Program-made: the position numbers and the translations under genes
Source: Thiobacillus sp.
Lineage (GTDB): Bacteria > Pseudomonadota > Gammaproteobacteria > Burkholderiales > Thiobacillaceae
Direction of reading: 5' to 3'
NCBI GenBank assembly: GCA_016124745.1
Contig: WGNC01000015.1
Coordinates: 1 to 64,000, forward strand
DNA length: 64,000 nt
The notes under the pieces: generated by a model
Told to the model about the DNA's origin: nothing
Database searches by the model: none
Seen by the model: only the letters and a program-made list of their open reading frames with translations
In this document: one piece after another, positions 8,201 to 16,502 of the stretch
Numbering within the stretch: position 1 is the first letter of the stretch
How the letters are laid out: the number at the start of each line of letters is the position of its first letter

Positions 8201-10931
8201 CGGGATCGATCACCGCGAGCGTGTAGCGCAGCGCATCGCGCGCGTTCCAGTCGGTGATGGCGATGCCCGGGATCCGTTGCCCCGGCCACAGCATCACCCG
8301 CCGCGACACGGTCTGGGTGACGCCATTGGCATCCTGGTAATCGAGTTCCAGCCGCAGCGCCTGCAGGGTGTCTTCCTGCGGCAGGCCACCGACGATCAGC
8401 CGTGCCGCGCCTGCCGGATCGAGCGTGGCGGCCTGGGTACGGGCACGATTCTGCAGATCGCCTGCCACGACCGGATCGGCGCCGTTCTCCAGTTCATAGA
8501 AGCTGTCGCTCACCTCGTCATCGCGGCTGCGGCCCTCCTTGACGTTGCCGTTGGCGAACGCAGCTTGAGGAAACGCTACGCTGGCGTAGCCGGTTGGCTC
8601 GACCAGGCTGCGCAGCTTGACGGGTTGCAGGCTCGCACCGCCACCTGACAGATACTGCACGCCAACATCGACTTCGACCGCAGACGCGCGCACCGGGGTG
8701 TCTTGCGGCAGGCTGATCTGCGCGCGCATCGTCGGCAGGCGAAAGGCCGCCACAGTAAATTGGCCGGACTGTCGCGCCGCGTCGCCTTCACCGAGCGTGA
8801 TGTCATAGGCACCCAGCCGAGCCTCGCGCGGGATGGGCCATTGCGTTTCGGCGATTCCCTGTGGATCGAACTTCACCGGCAGCGTGGTCGTCTGACCACT
8901 GCCGACATGGGTGAGGATGACTTTATCCGGCAGTGTTTTTTGCACAGGGAGCGTAAAGCCGCTTCCGGAGCGCCGACGAATGATGTGTTTCATCGCCACC
9001 GTGTCGCCCGCACGAAAGAGGCTGCGGTCGAGCACGCTATGCGCGATCTCCGGCGCCCAGACCTCGCTCACCGGCACGTTGAAACGCCACGGTTCGATGC
9101 CGCTGTCCCACGATGACAGGGTGAAGGTGCGGTCGCGGTCGACCCGCGCCGAAACGAACCAGCCACCCGGCCAGTTCCTGCATCGCTTCGCTTGGCCCAG
9201 AGGCTGGCCGATGCGGGCGCGGCCCTGCGCATCGGTGGTGCCAAGCCATACCGGTTTTCCGTCGCAGTCGCTCACCGCCACCTGTGCGTCCGCCACCGGC
9301 TGGCCGCTGTCGAGCGCGGTCACCCACACCAGCGAAGACTCGCGCCCGGCCTTGAAATGCGCAACCAGGTTGGTCACCAGGGCTGCCGTATGAGTGTAGT
9401 AGGCACTTTCGCCATCGAGATAGGTTTGCCCCAGCTTCGGGCTGGCAAGCTCCACCACGTAAAAGCCGGGGCCTGCAAGCGGAATGCCGACCACCTCGAA
9501 TGCCTGGGCGCCGCCCGGCTTGGGCACGGCAAACTCGACCAGCGGGCTGACTGGTCCCAGCACCGGGAAACTCCCGGCCGTCTGGCGGGTGGGGGGCTGC
9601 TTCTTGTTGGCGTTGGGAATGTCCCGACCGTAACGCACGCTCTCAAGGTACTTCAGCCAGCCGATTACCATGCTGTCTGCACCTTCGCGCACCGCCGCCA
9701 GTTTGCCCGGCAACGCCAGGGTGCGGCCATCGCTCCCGGTTTCCAGATTCCGCAGCGTGACCGGCAGAACCGGATTGGCCGCTTCAAGCACGCCGAACGA
9801 TGCGGTGAATTTGGCCAACGGCGGATAGGCATCGATGCGAAGTGCCATGGGAAACTGGGTGGCGTTGGCGAGTGTGTGACCGTCCTCGTCGCGCAGACCC
9901 GTGGGCAGGCTCAGGCTGAGCGTGGCTTTTTCGGGAAAAGGGCCGGCAAATTGCAGGCTTTCCACCCACGGGCTAGCCGCTTCGTCATCGTCCTGACGCG
10001 CCGGCAGCACGCGCCCATCAGCGGTCACGAGGCGAACCTGGCGCGCGTCTTCGCGCCGGATCGCAGAACCGAAGCTGACCTGGATCGGGGTCAGCGGATT
10101 GCACGCCGAACGCGCATTGACCTTCTGGCACACGGCGCGGGCATGGAACGCCGGACGCACCTTGAATGCAAAAGTCTGCGCATCCTGACTGGCGAGGCCA
10201 TTGGCCGCCTCGATGCCCGGGTCGAGCAGCAAGCTGACCTGCGCCTCGTTCGGCAGCGGACGTTTGCAGCGCAGCACCTCGGTGGTGGCCGCATTGGGTG
10301 CGAAGCGGCGGCGGAACAGCGGATCGTTGTTGACCTTCAGCGGCTGCAGGGCGGCCTCTCGCGCAGCACCCTGCAGCACCTCCACTTCGATGCGCTCTGC
10401 CAGCCCGCTTACTCGGCAGGACGCGCGGCTGGCCAGCGTGCCTGGCTTCACCTGGGTGTCGAATGCGAGAACGAACATCTGGCGCTCGTCGATCCGGCTG
10501 TCGCCATCGGCGGGACGCATCGCCACCACCTGCGGGCCGCCGGTATCGAACTGGAATTTTTGAGCTTTCACAGACCGCCCGGCCGCGTCCTTGAGAGCGG
10601 GACGAAGGGCAAATTCGCAGCGTACCGCTCCGGGCAGGTCGCGCTCGAAGTCATACACCCAGGTGCGGTCGTCCAGCCACTTGCCGCTGCCCGCCACCGG
10701 GCAGTCGACGTCGAACGGAGCGGCCGCGCGCAGATCCCCCAGCGCCACCAGCGGCTGGCTGAATCGGGCCTGCACCTGCCGCACCGCCTTGACCGATCCC
10801 TGCGGACTGAACACCTCTACCGTCGTCGCCTCGAATGCATCCGAACCCCCAACAGCTGACGCCCACGCAGAACCGCAAACGCCTGCCGACAACGTCCACC
10901 CCAGCAGCATCAAGACTTTCCACGCACGCAT
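5238..10931 (-). CDS. yfhM: Bacterial alpha-2-macroglobulin (YfhM-type)
   Basis: Very large periplasmic protease trap of 1897 residues, thought to guard the envelope together with PbpC. A signal peptide (MRAWKVLMLLGWTLSAGVCG) is followed by repeated macroglobulin domains, a Gly-rich loop (PPGGGGGKLP) in the bait-region area, and the thioester motif CIEQ with Cys at residue 1443, followed by an alpha/alpha-toroid-like domain. A TTG at 10970 would add 13 residues, but the ATG at 10931 has a better ribosome site and begins the signal peptide directly. The N-terminal Cys is preceded by AGV, which does not fit a lipobox, so the protein is predicted to be soluble. Confidence 0.9.
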   Translation of the reverse strand: MRAWKVLMLLGWTLSAGVCGSAWASAVGGSDAFEATTVEVFSPQGSVKAVRQVQARFSQPLVALGDLRAAAPFDVDCPVAGSGKWLDDRTWVYDFERDLPGAVRCEFALRPALKDAAGRSVKAQKFQFDTGGPQVVAMRPADGDSRIDERQMFVLAFDTQVKPGTLASRASCRVSGLAERIEVEVLQGAAREAALQPLKVNNDPLFRRRFAPNAATTEVLRCKRPLPNEAQVSLLLDPGIEAANGLASQDAQTFAFKVRPAFHARAVCQKVNARSACNPLTPIQVSFGSAIRREDARQVRLVTADGRVLPARQDDDEAASPWVESLQFAGPFPEKATLSLSLPTGLRDEDGHTLANATQFPMALRIDAYPPLAKFTASFGVLEAANPVLPVTLRNLETGSDGRTLALPGKLAAVREGADSMVIGWLKYLESVRYGRDIPNANKKQPPTRQTAGSFPVLGPVSPLVEFAVPKPGGAQAFEVVGIPLAGPGFYVVELASPKLGQTYLDGESAYYTHTAALVTNLVAHFKAGRESSLVWVTALDSGQPVADAQVAVSDCDGKPVWLGTTDAQGRARIGQPLGQAKRCRNWPGGWFVSARVDRDRTFTLSSWDSGIEPWRFNVPVSEVWAPEIAHSVLDRSLFRAGDTVAMKHIIRRRSGSGFTLPVQKTLPDKVILTHVGSGQTTTLPVKFDPQGIAETQWPIPREARLGAYDITLGEGDAARQSGQFTVAAFRLPTMRAQISLPQDTPVRASAVEVDVGVQYLSGGGASLQPVKLRSLVEPTGYASVAFPQAAFANGNVKEGRSRDDEVSDSFYELENGADPVVAGDLQNRARTQAATLDPAGAARLIVGGLPQEDTLQALRLELDYQDANGVTQTVSRRVMLWPGQRIPGIAITDWNARDALRYTLAVIDPAGKAVAGARVESDIYSVHAYSHRKRLIGGFYAYETTREVKHVAAGCAGETDARGQLACDIKPPARGSLIVRVKTTDAAGNTVYAHRDMWVAGSDDAWFPGHDSDRMDVLPEQARYEPGQTAELQVKLPFRNATALVTVEREGVLDSFVVPLSASSPTIRLPIKPNYAPNVVISVLAVRGRVGEPAPTALIDLGKPAYKMGVAGLRVGERAHALNVGVSTPRTIYKVRDQVPVTVQVARADGGKLPAGAEVALAVVDEGLLELAPNPSWKLLDAMMATRPWEVETSTAQMQVVGKRHYGRKGLPPGGGGGKLPTRELFDTRVLWQARVKLDGAGRAQVTVPLNDSLTSFRIVAVANAGSGFFGDGGTSIQTRQDVMLLAGLPPVVREGDRFAAMFTVRNGSDQPQKVRLTPTLDADGTAIALSTQTVSLAAGEARSVNWPVVVPADAGRLNWRLEAKSKGASDTLRLSQQVLAVVPTRVKQATLLQLDGSHTLNVARPADALAGRGGVAINASPTLAGNLADMRAYMRAYPYTCIEQRVSRALALDDADLWTDTMSRLPMHIDSNGLLRFFASDALPGDAVLTAYVLAIAQAARQPLPDAARDAMLAGLQAVVAGRLDNAGIGFADGNLRKLAAIEALARYDQATPDMLDALALGSDRMTPNQWPTSALIDYISILQQLASVPDRKAKLKQAVALLRARMDLRGTTFNWSGMTRDDLWWLMVSPDLNAARALAVLQSIPEMQADLPRMARGLMARQKQGHWDLTTANAWARIALGRFSAQFEHASVSGQTLAELAGTSRSLNWPNPQDVELPWPAAAGGLRLTQQGSGKPWITVSSRAAVPLKSALDAGYSIRQHVEPLQQATPGKWTRGDLVRVTLTIDAQADMSWVVVDAPVPAGATVLGSGLAGESTLMERDNRTAGTAWLAFEERPFDGYRAYYAWVPKGRFTLDYTLRLNQAGSFRLPPTRVEAMYQPEQFGEIPSADWDVMP

Positions 10932-11031
10932 CGGCCTGCCCTCGCATATGGTTTGAAAGCATTGTGACAAGTGATGCCGGTTTTTGAAACAGACCGCGGC
11001 GCAACAGGCAGCGCACGGAAGGCGCTGCGGC

Positions 11032-11778
11032 CTATTCGTGGTGGACGACGAAAGCGACTTCGGTGGTGAAATTTCCGATGCCGCGATGGTTGGTCAGCGT
11101 CCAGCCCGCGTCCCTGAGATGGTGGGTCAATTCGCGTGTCATCGACGGGTTGCCGCAAATCATCACGCGGTCCCATTCGGGATCGGGCGCAGGCAGGCCG
11201 AGACGCTGCGACAGCCCGCCCGAACGAAACAGGTCGCCGCCGCGTTCGGATGTCGGGAAGGGTTCGCGCGTCACCGTCGGAACATAGTCGAGCGAGGGGT
11301 TGTCGAGCGACTCGATCTCGGCACGGTAGGCCAATTCCGCAACCGTCCGCACCGAGTGCACCAGCACCACGTGCTCATGACGGGCGTAGAGCGCGGGGTC
11401 GCGGATCAGGCTCATGAACGGCGCCAGGCCGGTACCGGTGGCCAGCAGATACAGCGTGCGCCCAGGCAGCACATGATTGAGCGTAAGCGAGCCGGTCGCC
11501 TTGCTGTTGACCCACACGCTGTCGCCGGGACGAATGCGAACCAGATGGCTGGTCAGGGGCCCATCCGGCACATGGATGCTGAGAAACTCCAGATGGTCGT
11601 GGACAACGCTGGAAACAATCGAATAGGCCCGTGCCACCAGTTTGCCCTCGCGCTTGAGGCCGATGGTGACGAATTCGCCGTTCTCGAACGCGAAATCCTG
11701 CGGGCGGCTGAGCCTGAAGCTGAAGGTCCGGTCCGACCAGGGACGCACGGACTGCACGGTTTGCTCACTGTAGGGCAT
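11032..11778 (-). CDS. fpr: Ferredoxin/flavodoxin-NADP reductase
   Basis: FAD-dependent reductase of 248 residues that moves electrons between NADPH and ferredoxin or flavodoxin. The FAD site RAYSIVSS, the pyrophosphate/NADP segment LLATGTGLAPFMSLI and the ICGNPSM motif are in the expected order. The C-terminus continues past the glycine-rich GIGNFTTEVAF and ends VVHHE. It lies 8 bases downstream of cca on the same strand and may be co-transcribed, though no functional link is evident. The region 10932-11031 before yfhM holds no gene. Confidence 0.92.
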   Translation of the reverse strand: MPYSEQTVQSVRPWSDRTFSFRLSRPQDFAFENGEFVTIGLKREGKLVARAYSIVSSVVHDHLEFLSIHVPDGPLTSHLVRIRPGDSVWVNSKATGSLTLNHVLPGRTLYLLATGTGLAPFMSLIRDPALYARHEHVVLVHSVRTVAELAYRAEIESLDNPSLDYVPTVTREPFPTSERGGDLFRSGGLSQRLGLPAPDPEWDRVMICGNPSMTRELTHHLRDAGWTLTNHRGIGNFTTEVAFVVHHE

Positions 11779-11786
11779 GTCGTTTC

Positions 11787-13004
11787 CTAAATCTGTTGTC
11801 TGCGCCAGGCATCGACGGCAGCGACCCGCGCCTGGAACACGGCTTCGCGAATCCGGTCCGGCGCGACGCTGCGTGCAACCGCTGCGGCATCGATGCCGCG
11901 TGCGGCGACAAGCGCCTGTTGCAGATACTGCGTCGCGGGAAAATCGCGCGCCTCGTAACCGGGGCGGCCGCGAAAATCACTTTCGCAGGCCTGCAGGAAT
12001 TCGCCGAATCGATCCGGCCGCCGAAACGCGTCGACCCGTTCCAGCAGTTCGACGACCGTGGCGGCGCGCAGTTCCATCGCACGGTGGACATTGCCATGAT
12101 CGCGCGCAACCGCGATGGCCAGTTCACGGCAGTCGGCCGGCACGCGGAGTCGCTCGCAGAGCGCACGCACCAGTGCCATGCTTTTGCCCTCGTGGCCGTG
12201 ATGCTTCGGCCACAGCGCCGGCGGGGTCACCCCCTTGCCCAGGTCATGGGTCAACGCGGCGAAACGCACCGGCAGGCCGAACCCCTGACGCGCCGCCCAG
12301 TCCACCACCAGCATCACGTGCACGCCGGTGTCGATTTCGGGGTGGTGCTCGGGCGGTTGCGGCACGCCGAACAGGCGATCGATTTCCGGGAACAGCCGGG
12401 CCAGCGCGCCGCAGTCGCGCAGCACCTGGAACATGCGCGAGGGCCGCGCCTCCATCAGGCCGCGCGCGACTTCCTGCCATACACGCTCGGGAACCAGCGC
12501 ATCGACCTCGCCGTTGTCCACCATGCGGCGCATCAGGGCCAGCGTTTCCGGTGCAAGCGAAAATTCAACGAAACGGGCGGCGAAGCGCGCGACCCTCAGA
12601 ATCCGCACCGGATCTTCGGCAAAGGCTTCGCTCACGTGGCGAAAGACGCGCGCGGCCAGGTCACGCTGGCCGCCATGGGGATCGACCAACGCGCCGGTCT
12701 CGTCCTCGGCAATGGCATTGATGGTGAGGTCACGCCGCTGCAGGTCTTCTTCCAGCGTCACTTCCGGCGCGGCGTAGACCTTGAAGCCCTTGTAGCCGTG
12801 CCCGGACTTGCGCTCGGTGCGCGCCAGCGCATATTCGGCATGGGTCTGCGGATGAAGGAAGACGGGGAAATCCTTGCCGACCGGCTGGAAGCCCTGCGCC
12901 AGCATCTGCTCCGGGGTGGCGCCCACAACGACGTAATCCCGGTCGGATACCGGCAGGCCCAGCAAGCGGTCGCGTACGGCACCGCCCACGATGTAGGTTT
13001 TCAT
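11787..13004 (-). CDS. cca: CCA-adding enzyme, multifunctional
   Basis: Adds and repairs the CCA 3' end of tRNAs. 405 residues, the bacterial class II length with a C-terminal HD domain. The nucleotidyltransferase core shows [10 protein letters not shown] and the metal-binding DRDYVV, followed by [10 protein letters not shown]. The HD phosphohydrolase part contains [11 protein letters not shown] and the later ARDHGN, so phosphatase and phosphodiesterase activities are likely retained. It lies 15 bases downstream of the NDUFA9-like gene on the same strand. Confidence 0.95.
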   Translation of the reverse strand: MKTYIVGGAVRDRLLGLPVSDRDYVVVGATPEQMLAQGFQPVGKDFPVFLHPQTHAEYALARTERKSGHGYKGFKVYAAPEVTLEEDLQRRDLTINAIAEDETGALVDPHGGQRDLAARVFRHVSEAFAEDPVRILRVARFAARFVEFSLAPETLALMRRMVDNGEVDALVPERVWQEVARGLMEARPSRMFQVLRDCGALARLFPEIDRLFGVPQPPEHHPEIDTGVHVMLVVDWAARQGFGLPVRFAALTHDLGKGVTPPALWPKHHGHEGKSMALVRALCERLRVPADCRELAIAVARDHGNVHRAMELRAATVVELLERVDAFRRPDRFGEFLQACESDFRGRPGYEARDFPATQYLQQALVAARGIDAAAVARSVAPDRIREAVFQARVAAVDAWRRQQI

Positions 13005-13019
13005 CGTGGCGCGACCGCT

Positions 13020-14057
13020 TTAACGGCCAGCGTTCTCGCGATAGTCCTCATACCGTGCACGTGGCGAGTCGGCACGCAGGTATTCCGGCGCGATGGCCTC
13101 GAGCGATGCCGGGGCGAAATCGAACACCGACGGCCAGCCGCCACTGCAGACGTTGTCCGTCAGCATGGCGAAGAAATTATCGCGCGTCATCAGCTTCTTG
13201 CCCGGCTTGTACTCCATCGCCCAGGCCTGCAGATAGGACAGTTGCTCCCCCAACGGGATGATGCTGCGCTTCTTGCCGATGACCTCGCCGACGTAGCGCA
13301 CCAGTTCCTGCAGGCTGTAGGCCCTGGGGCCGCACAGGTCATAGGTCTGACCGAATGTGACCGTATTGTCGAGGCTGTCGGCAAAGGCGCGTGCGACATC
13401 ATCCACGTGCACCGGTGCAAAACGCGTCGTCGCACCGGCCAGTGGCAACACGGGGAACATCTTCAGCAGGCGGGCGAACATTGTCAGGAAAGAGTCGCCC
13501 CGACCGAAGATCACCGAGGGCCGGAAGATGGTGGTGTTGAGGCCATAGCCGTGGATGAACTTGGGGCCGTTCAGGTACCAGTTTTCGTGCTCGACATGGC
13601 TCATGCCGGCCTCGCGCACCAGCGCCTCGGCAATACCCTTGGAACGCTGGTAGGCCGAACGGGCATTGGGGTGGGCGCCGAGCGCGCTCATGTGCAGCAG
13701 CCGGTGCACGCCCGACTCGCCGCAGGCGCGGATAACCTTGCGCGGCAGCTCGATGTGGACTTTCTGGAAATCGCCGCGGCGGGCGCTGGGCAGATCAACG
13801 CGGCTGACCTTGCCTTCATGCAGGATGCCGACCAGGTTGATGACGGCATCCATGCCACGGAAATGGCGGATGAGTTCATGCTCATCGTGCACGTCCGCCT
13901 CGACCACTTCCACTGTCGGCAAGAGGATCAGCTCCTTGGCCATTTCGCGTCGGTGGCTCAGCACGCGCACGGTAAGGCCGCGCGCGGCGAGCAGACTGAC
14001 GAGATGGGTGCCGACAAAGCCGGACCCACCCAGGATGCAGATGCGTTCAATCTTCAT
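13020..14057 (-). CDS. NDUFA9-like NAD(P)-binding epimerase-family protein
   Basis: Atypical short-chain dehydrogenase of 345 residues. The N-terminal Rossmann motif GGSGFVGTHLV is followed by VVEADVHDEHEL and INLVGIL. This is the complex I NDUFA9 family, whose bacterial members are usually annotated as complex I-associated NAD(P)H-binding proteins. In this window it sits between a lytic transglycosylase and cca, with no nuo genes nearby, so its role could equally be cofactor or sugar-nucleotide related. The YxxxK pair appears as YQRSKG, consistent with an active or recently active fold. Confidence 0.85.
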   Translation of the reverse strand: MKIERICILGGSGFVGTHLVSLLAARGLTVRVLSHRREMAKELILLPTVEVVEADVHDEHELIRHFRGMDAVINLVGILHEGKVSRVDLPSARRGDFQKVHIELPRKVIRACGESGVHRLLHMSALGAHPNARSAYQRSKGIAEALVREAGMSHVEHENWYLNGPKFIHGYGLNTTIFRPSVIFGRGDSFLTMFARLLKMFPVLPLAGATTRFAPVHVDDVARAFADSLDNTVTFGQTYDLCGPRAYSLQELVRYVGEVIGKKRSIIPLGEQLSYLQAWAMEYKPGKKLMTRDNFFAMLTDNVCSGGWPSVFDFAPASLEAIAPEYLRADSPRARYEDYRENAGR

Positions 14058-14093
14058 GAAGGTATTGTTTCTGGATAGATGGCCTGACTGATT

Positions 14094-16052
14094 CTAATCG
14101 CCAGCCTGCTCGAGTTCCAGCGCGGCATCCGGTTCAGACGTCGGCTCGGCTGGCGATTTGCGGGGCGGGATCGTTCCCAGACGGTCCTTCAGCAGTACTG
14201 AGGGCTGACCGAATCGCGCCGCGTAATACATGGCGTTGCTCATCACTTTCTTGACGTATTCGCGCGTTTCGGCAAACGAAATCGATTCGATATACACCGC
14301 GGCCTCCATCGGCCGTGTATCGCGCCAACGTTGGGCGCGACCAGGACCGGCGTTGTAGGCGGCAGTGGCGAGCACAGGTGAGTCGTCCAGGGTGGACAGC
14401 ACATGCTTCAGGTAATAGGCACCGAACTGGATATTCTTTGCCGGGTCCTGCATCTCCTTGGTCTTGAATTTCTTGATTCCGAGGCGGCTCGCGATCCAGC
14501 GTGCAGTTGCCGGCATGATCTGCATCAGGCCCGAGGCGCCGACATTGGAACGGGCGACGTTGACGAAACGGCTTTCCTGACGCATCAGTCCGAACACCCA
14601 GGCCTCGTCGATCTGGTTCTCGCTCGCGGCCTGCTGCGCCAGTTCCCGATACGGCGCAAGAAAGCGTAATTCGAAATCGTGCAGTTCGCGGGTGCGCTCG
14701 GCTGTATTGATGGCGCGGTCATACCATTCCACGCGACGCGCCAGTTCGGCTGCCGCAAGCAATTGCTGGTCGGAAAACTTGCGTACCGACCAGTCCCATT
14801 CGAGGTTGGCTTCAATGCGCAAACCCAGCTCCTGCAGCGCCAACGCACGCGCGATGCCGGGGTCGCGTGAAATGGCTGCCACCTCGTCGCTGCCTGTCTT
14901 GTTGTTGGAAGGCGCCTCCACCACCGGGCCGAGTTCTTCCTGTGAGAGTTGCCCGTAGTAGTGATGCTCACGCGACAAGACCAGGAACAAGGCGTTTGCG
15001 GCCAGGCGCTGGCCACTCGCCTGCAGTGCGCGTGCGCGCCAGTAACGCCACACCGGCTGCGCCTGCAGGTCCGGACCCATGCTGCCGATCACCCGCAGGA
15101 CGGTTTGCCAGTCCCCTGCCCGCAAGGCGGCGCGCGTCCACCATTCGCGCTGGGCATCGTTGACCACCACCAGTCCCGCCTTTTGAAACCAGGCCAGGGC
15201 GAACGGTTCGTGACGGCGCGCGGCCCAGGTTGCAAGACGTGCCCAGGCGGTGGCTGATTCGTCCGCACTGAAAAGGGAAAGTCGCTTGCTCAGTGCCTGT
15301 TCTGCGTCGCCGGAACTGCGCTTCGCGAGCTGGTCGAGCGCATAGAGCGCAATCTCGCGGTCGCCGCGCCGGCTCATGTCGAGACCGGTCCCGTCCAGAA
15401 GCTTGGCGGGATCGCGACGTGCCTGGTCAAGCAGCGAGGCTGCCGGGCGCTGCTGCTCAGGCAGGGCTGTGGCGACCACCTTGGCGACGCCGAGGTTGCC
15501 CGTCTCCAGCGCCAGCCGGATCCGCCGCCAGACATCCTCCTGATTGATCAGTCCGCCCTCGATCAACTGCTCAAACAGCGGCGTGCAGGCTGACGGCATG
15601 TCGCGGCCGGTAAACCACATTGCAGTCGCCTCGCGCTGGTGGCCAAGATATCCCTGCGCCCTTTCGGCACGATAAGCATAGCACTGATGCGCCGCATCCG
15701 GCCTGACGAGGCGCGGAAATTCTGCCAGATAGATCGGCCACGCTTCCCGTGCTCCCAGGGACTTGAGCCAGTCGGCGCGCAACACCTCGGCCGTACGACT
15801 GCCAGGGTAGCGCGCCAGGAAGTCGGCCAAGCGAGCGTCGTCGACGTTGCTTGACAACGACAGGCGCCAGTATTCGACATAGGGCGACAGCACGTGATCG
15901 GCCGGGACCTCGCGCGCGGCGCGCTCCAGCTCGACCAGCTTGCGCGCAGCATAGGCCTGATGCGCCTTCAATACGGCTGCGTCGCCCTGCGCTGACCATG
16001 CAGACGCTGCGAACAGCCCCCCCAACACTAGAATTCCGATCCTTAAAAACAT
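14094..16052 (-). CDS. slt: Soluble lytic murein transglycosylase (Slt70-type)
   Basis: Periplasmic enzyme that cleaves peptidoglycan with 1,6-anhydro product. 652 residues from the ATG at 16052, which begins a signal peptide (MFLRIGILVLGGLFAASAWS). A further 25 residues upstream are possible but would bury it. A long alpha-helical superhelix (about residues 30-450) precedes the C-terminal goose-lysozyme-like domain with catalytic Glu in GLMRQESRFV, then SNVGASGLMQIMPATA and AAYNAGPGRA. It is followed on the same strand by the NDUFA9-like gene after 36 bases. Confidence 0.92.
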   Translation of the reverse strand: MFLRIGILVLGGLFAASAWSAQGDAAVLKAHQAYAARKLVELERAAREVPADHVLSPYVEYWRLSLSSNVDDARLADFLARYPGSRTAEVLRADWLKSLGAREAWPIYLAEFPRLVRPDAAHQCYAYRAERAQGYLGHQREATAMWFTGRDMPSACTPLFEQLIEGGLINQEDVWRRIRLALETGNLGVAKVVATALPEQQRPAASLLDQARRDPAKLLDGTGLDMSRRGDREIALYALDQLAKRSSGDAEQALSKRLSLFSADESATAWARLATWAARRHEPFALAWFQKAGLVVVNDAQREWWTRAALRAGDWQTVLRVIGSMGPDLQAQPVWRYWRARALQASGQRLAANALFLVLSREHHYYGQLSQEELGPVVEAPSNNKTGSDEVAAISRDPGIARALALQELGLRIEANLEWDWSVRKFSDQQLLAAAELARRVEWYDRAINTAERTRELHDFELRFLAPYRELAQQAASENQIDEAWVFGLMRQESRFVNVARSNVGASGLMQIMPATARWIASRLGIKKFKTKEMQDPAKNIQFGAYYLKHVLSTLDDSPVLATAAYNAGPGRAQRWRDTRPMEAAVYIESISFAETREYVKKVMSNAMYYAARFGQPSVLLKDRLGTIPPRKSPAEPTSEPDAALELEQAGD

Positions 16053-16259
16053 GGACGCGAGGTTAACATGCAGCCTGAATGCTGCCGCGCTGGAACAAAC
16101 GACTATGTTTTCTGGCATGTCCCCCATTCGTCACCAGTACCCGATGCATTCACCCTCATTTCCGAAAGGAACCTACACCGTGCGGGCTGGCGTCTGGCGA
16201 CCCAGCCGATTTGCAGATATTTTCTGTTCAGGGTGACCTGTCCGATTCGGCTTAGCGGT

Positions 16260-16284
16260 TATAGTGGGCGCACCTCGTCGAGGT
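16260..16284 (+). promoter_or_regulatory. -10 box plus 13-base palindrome before a DUF2892 gene
   Basis: TATAGT at 16260-16265 is a good -10 candidate. It is followed at 16272-16284 by the perfect inverted repeat ACCTCG-T-CGAGGT, near the expected transcription start. No convincing -35 box is visible. The palindrome could be an operator or a 5' leader hairpin. The rest of 16053-16310 contains no recognisable gene. Confidence 0.4.
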
Positions 16285-16310
16285 ATCCCCATACAAAATA
16301 GGAGCTCGCT

Positions 16311-16499
16311 ATGTCAGCCAACGTTGGAAGCATTGATCGCATCATCCGTATTCTTGCAGGTGTCGCCCTCATCGCCTGGGCGCTGATGGGCGGCCCGGTC
16401 TGGGCATGGATCGGCGTGGTGCCGCTCGCTACCGGTCTGTTCAAGATCTGCCCGGCCTACAGCCTCCTCGGCATCAATACCTGCGGCATCAAGAAATAA
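16311..16499 (+). CDS. DUF2892 small membrane protein
   Basis: 62 residues with two hydrophobic segments (RIIRILAGVALIAWALM and WAWIGVVPLATGLFKI) and the typical CPAYSLLGINTCG end. This is the DUF2892 family, related to the membrane domain of E. coli YgaP, where it accompanies a rhodanese. Here it stands alone with its own promoter-like region and a GGAG ribosome site at 16301-16304. It ends 3 bases from the convergent ilvA stop. Function unknown; a second member is at 58057-58272. Confidence 0.8.
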   Translation: MSANVGSIDRIIRILAGVALIAWALMGGPVWAWIGVVPLATGLFKICPAYSLLGINTCGIKK

Positions 16500-16502
16500 G
16501 AT

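Noticed and set aside
9192-10859. 555-codon open frame on the plus strand
   Set aside because: Antisense shadow of the alpha-2-macroglobulin gene in high-GC DNA; His/Arg/Gln-rich with no domain.
11796-14078. 760-codon open frame on the plus strand
   Set aside because: It runs opposite the well-supported cca and NDUFA9-like genes and has shadow-type composition.
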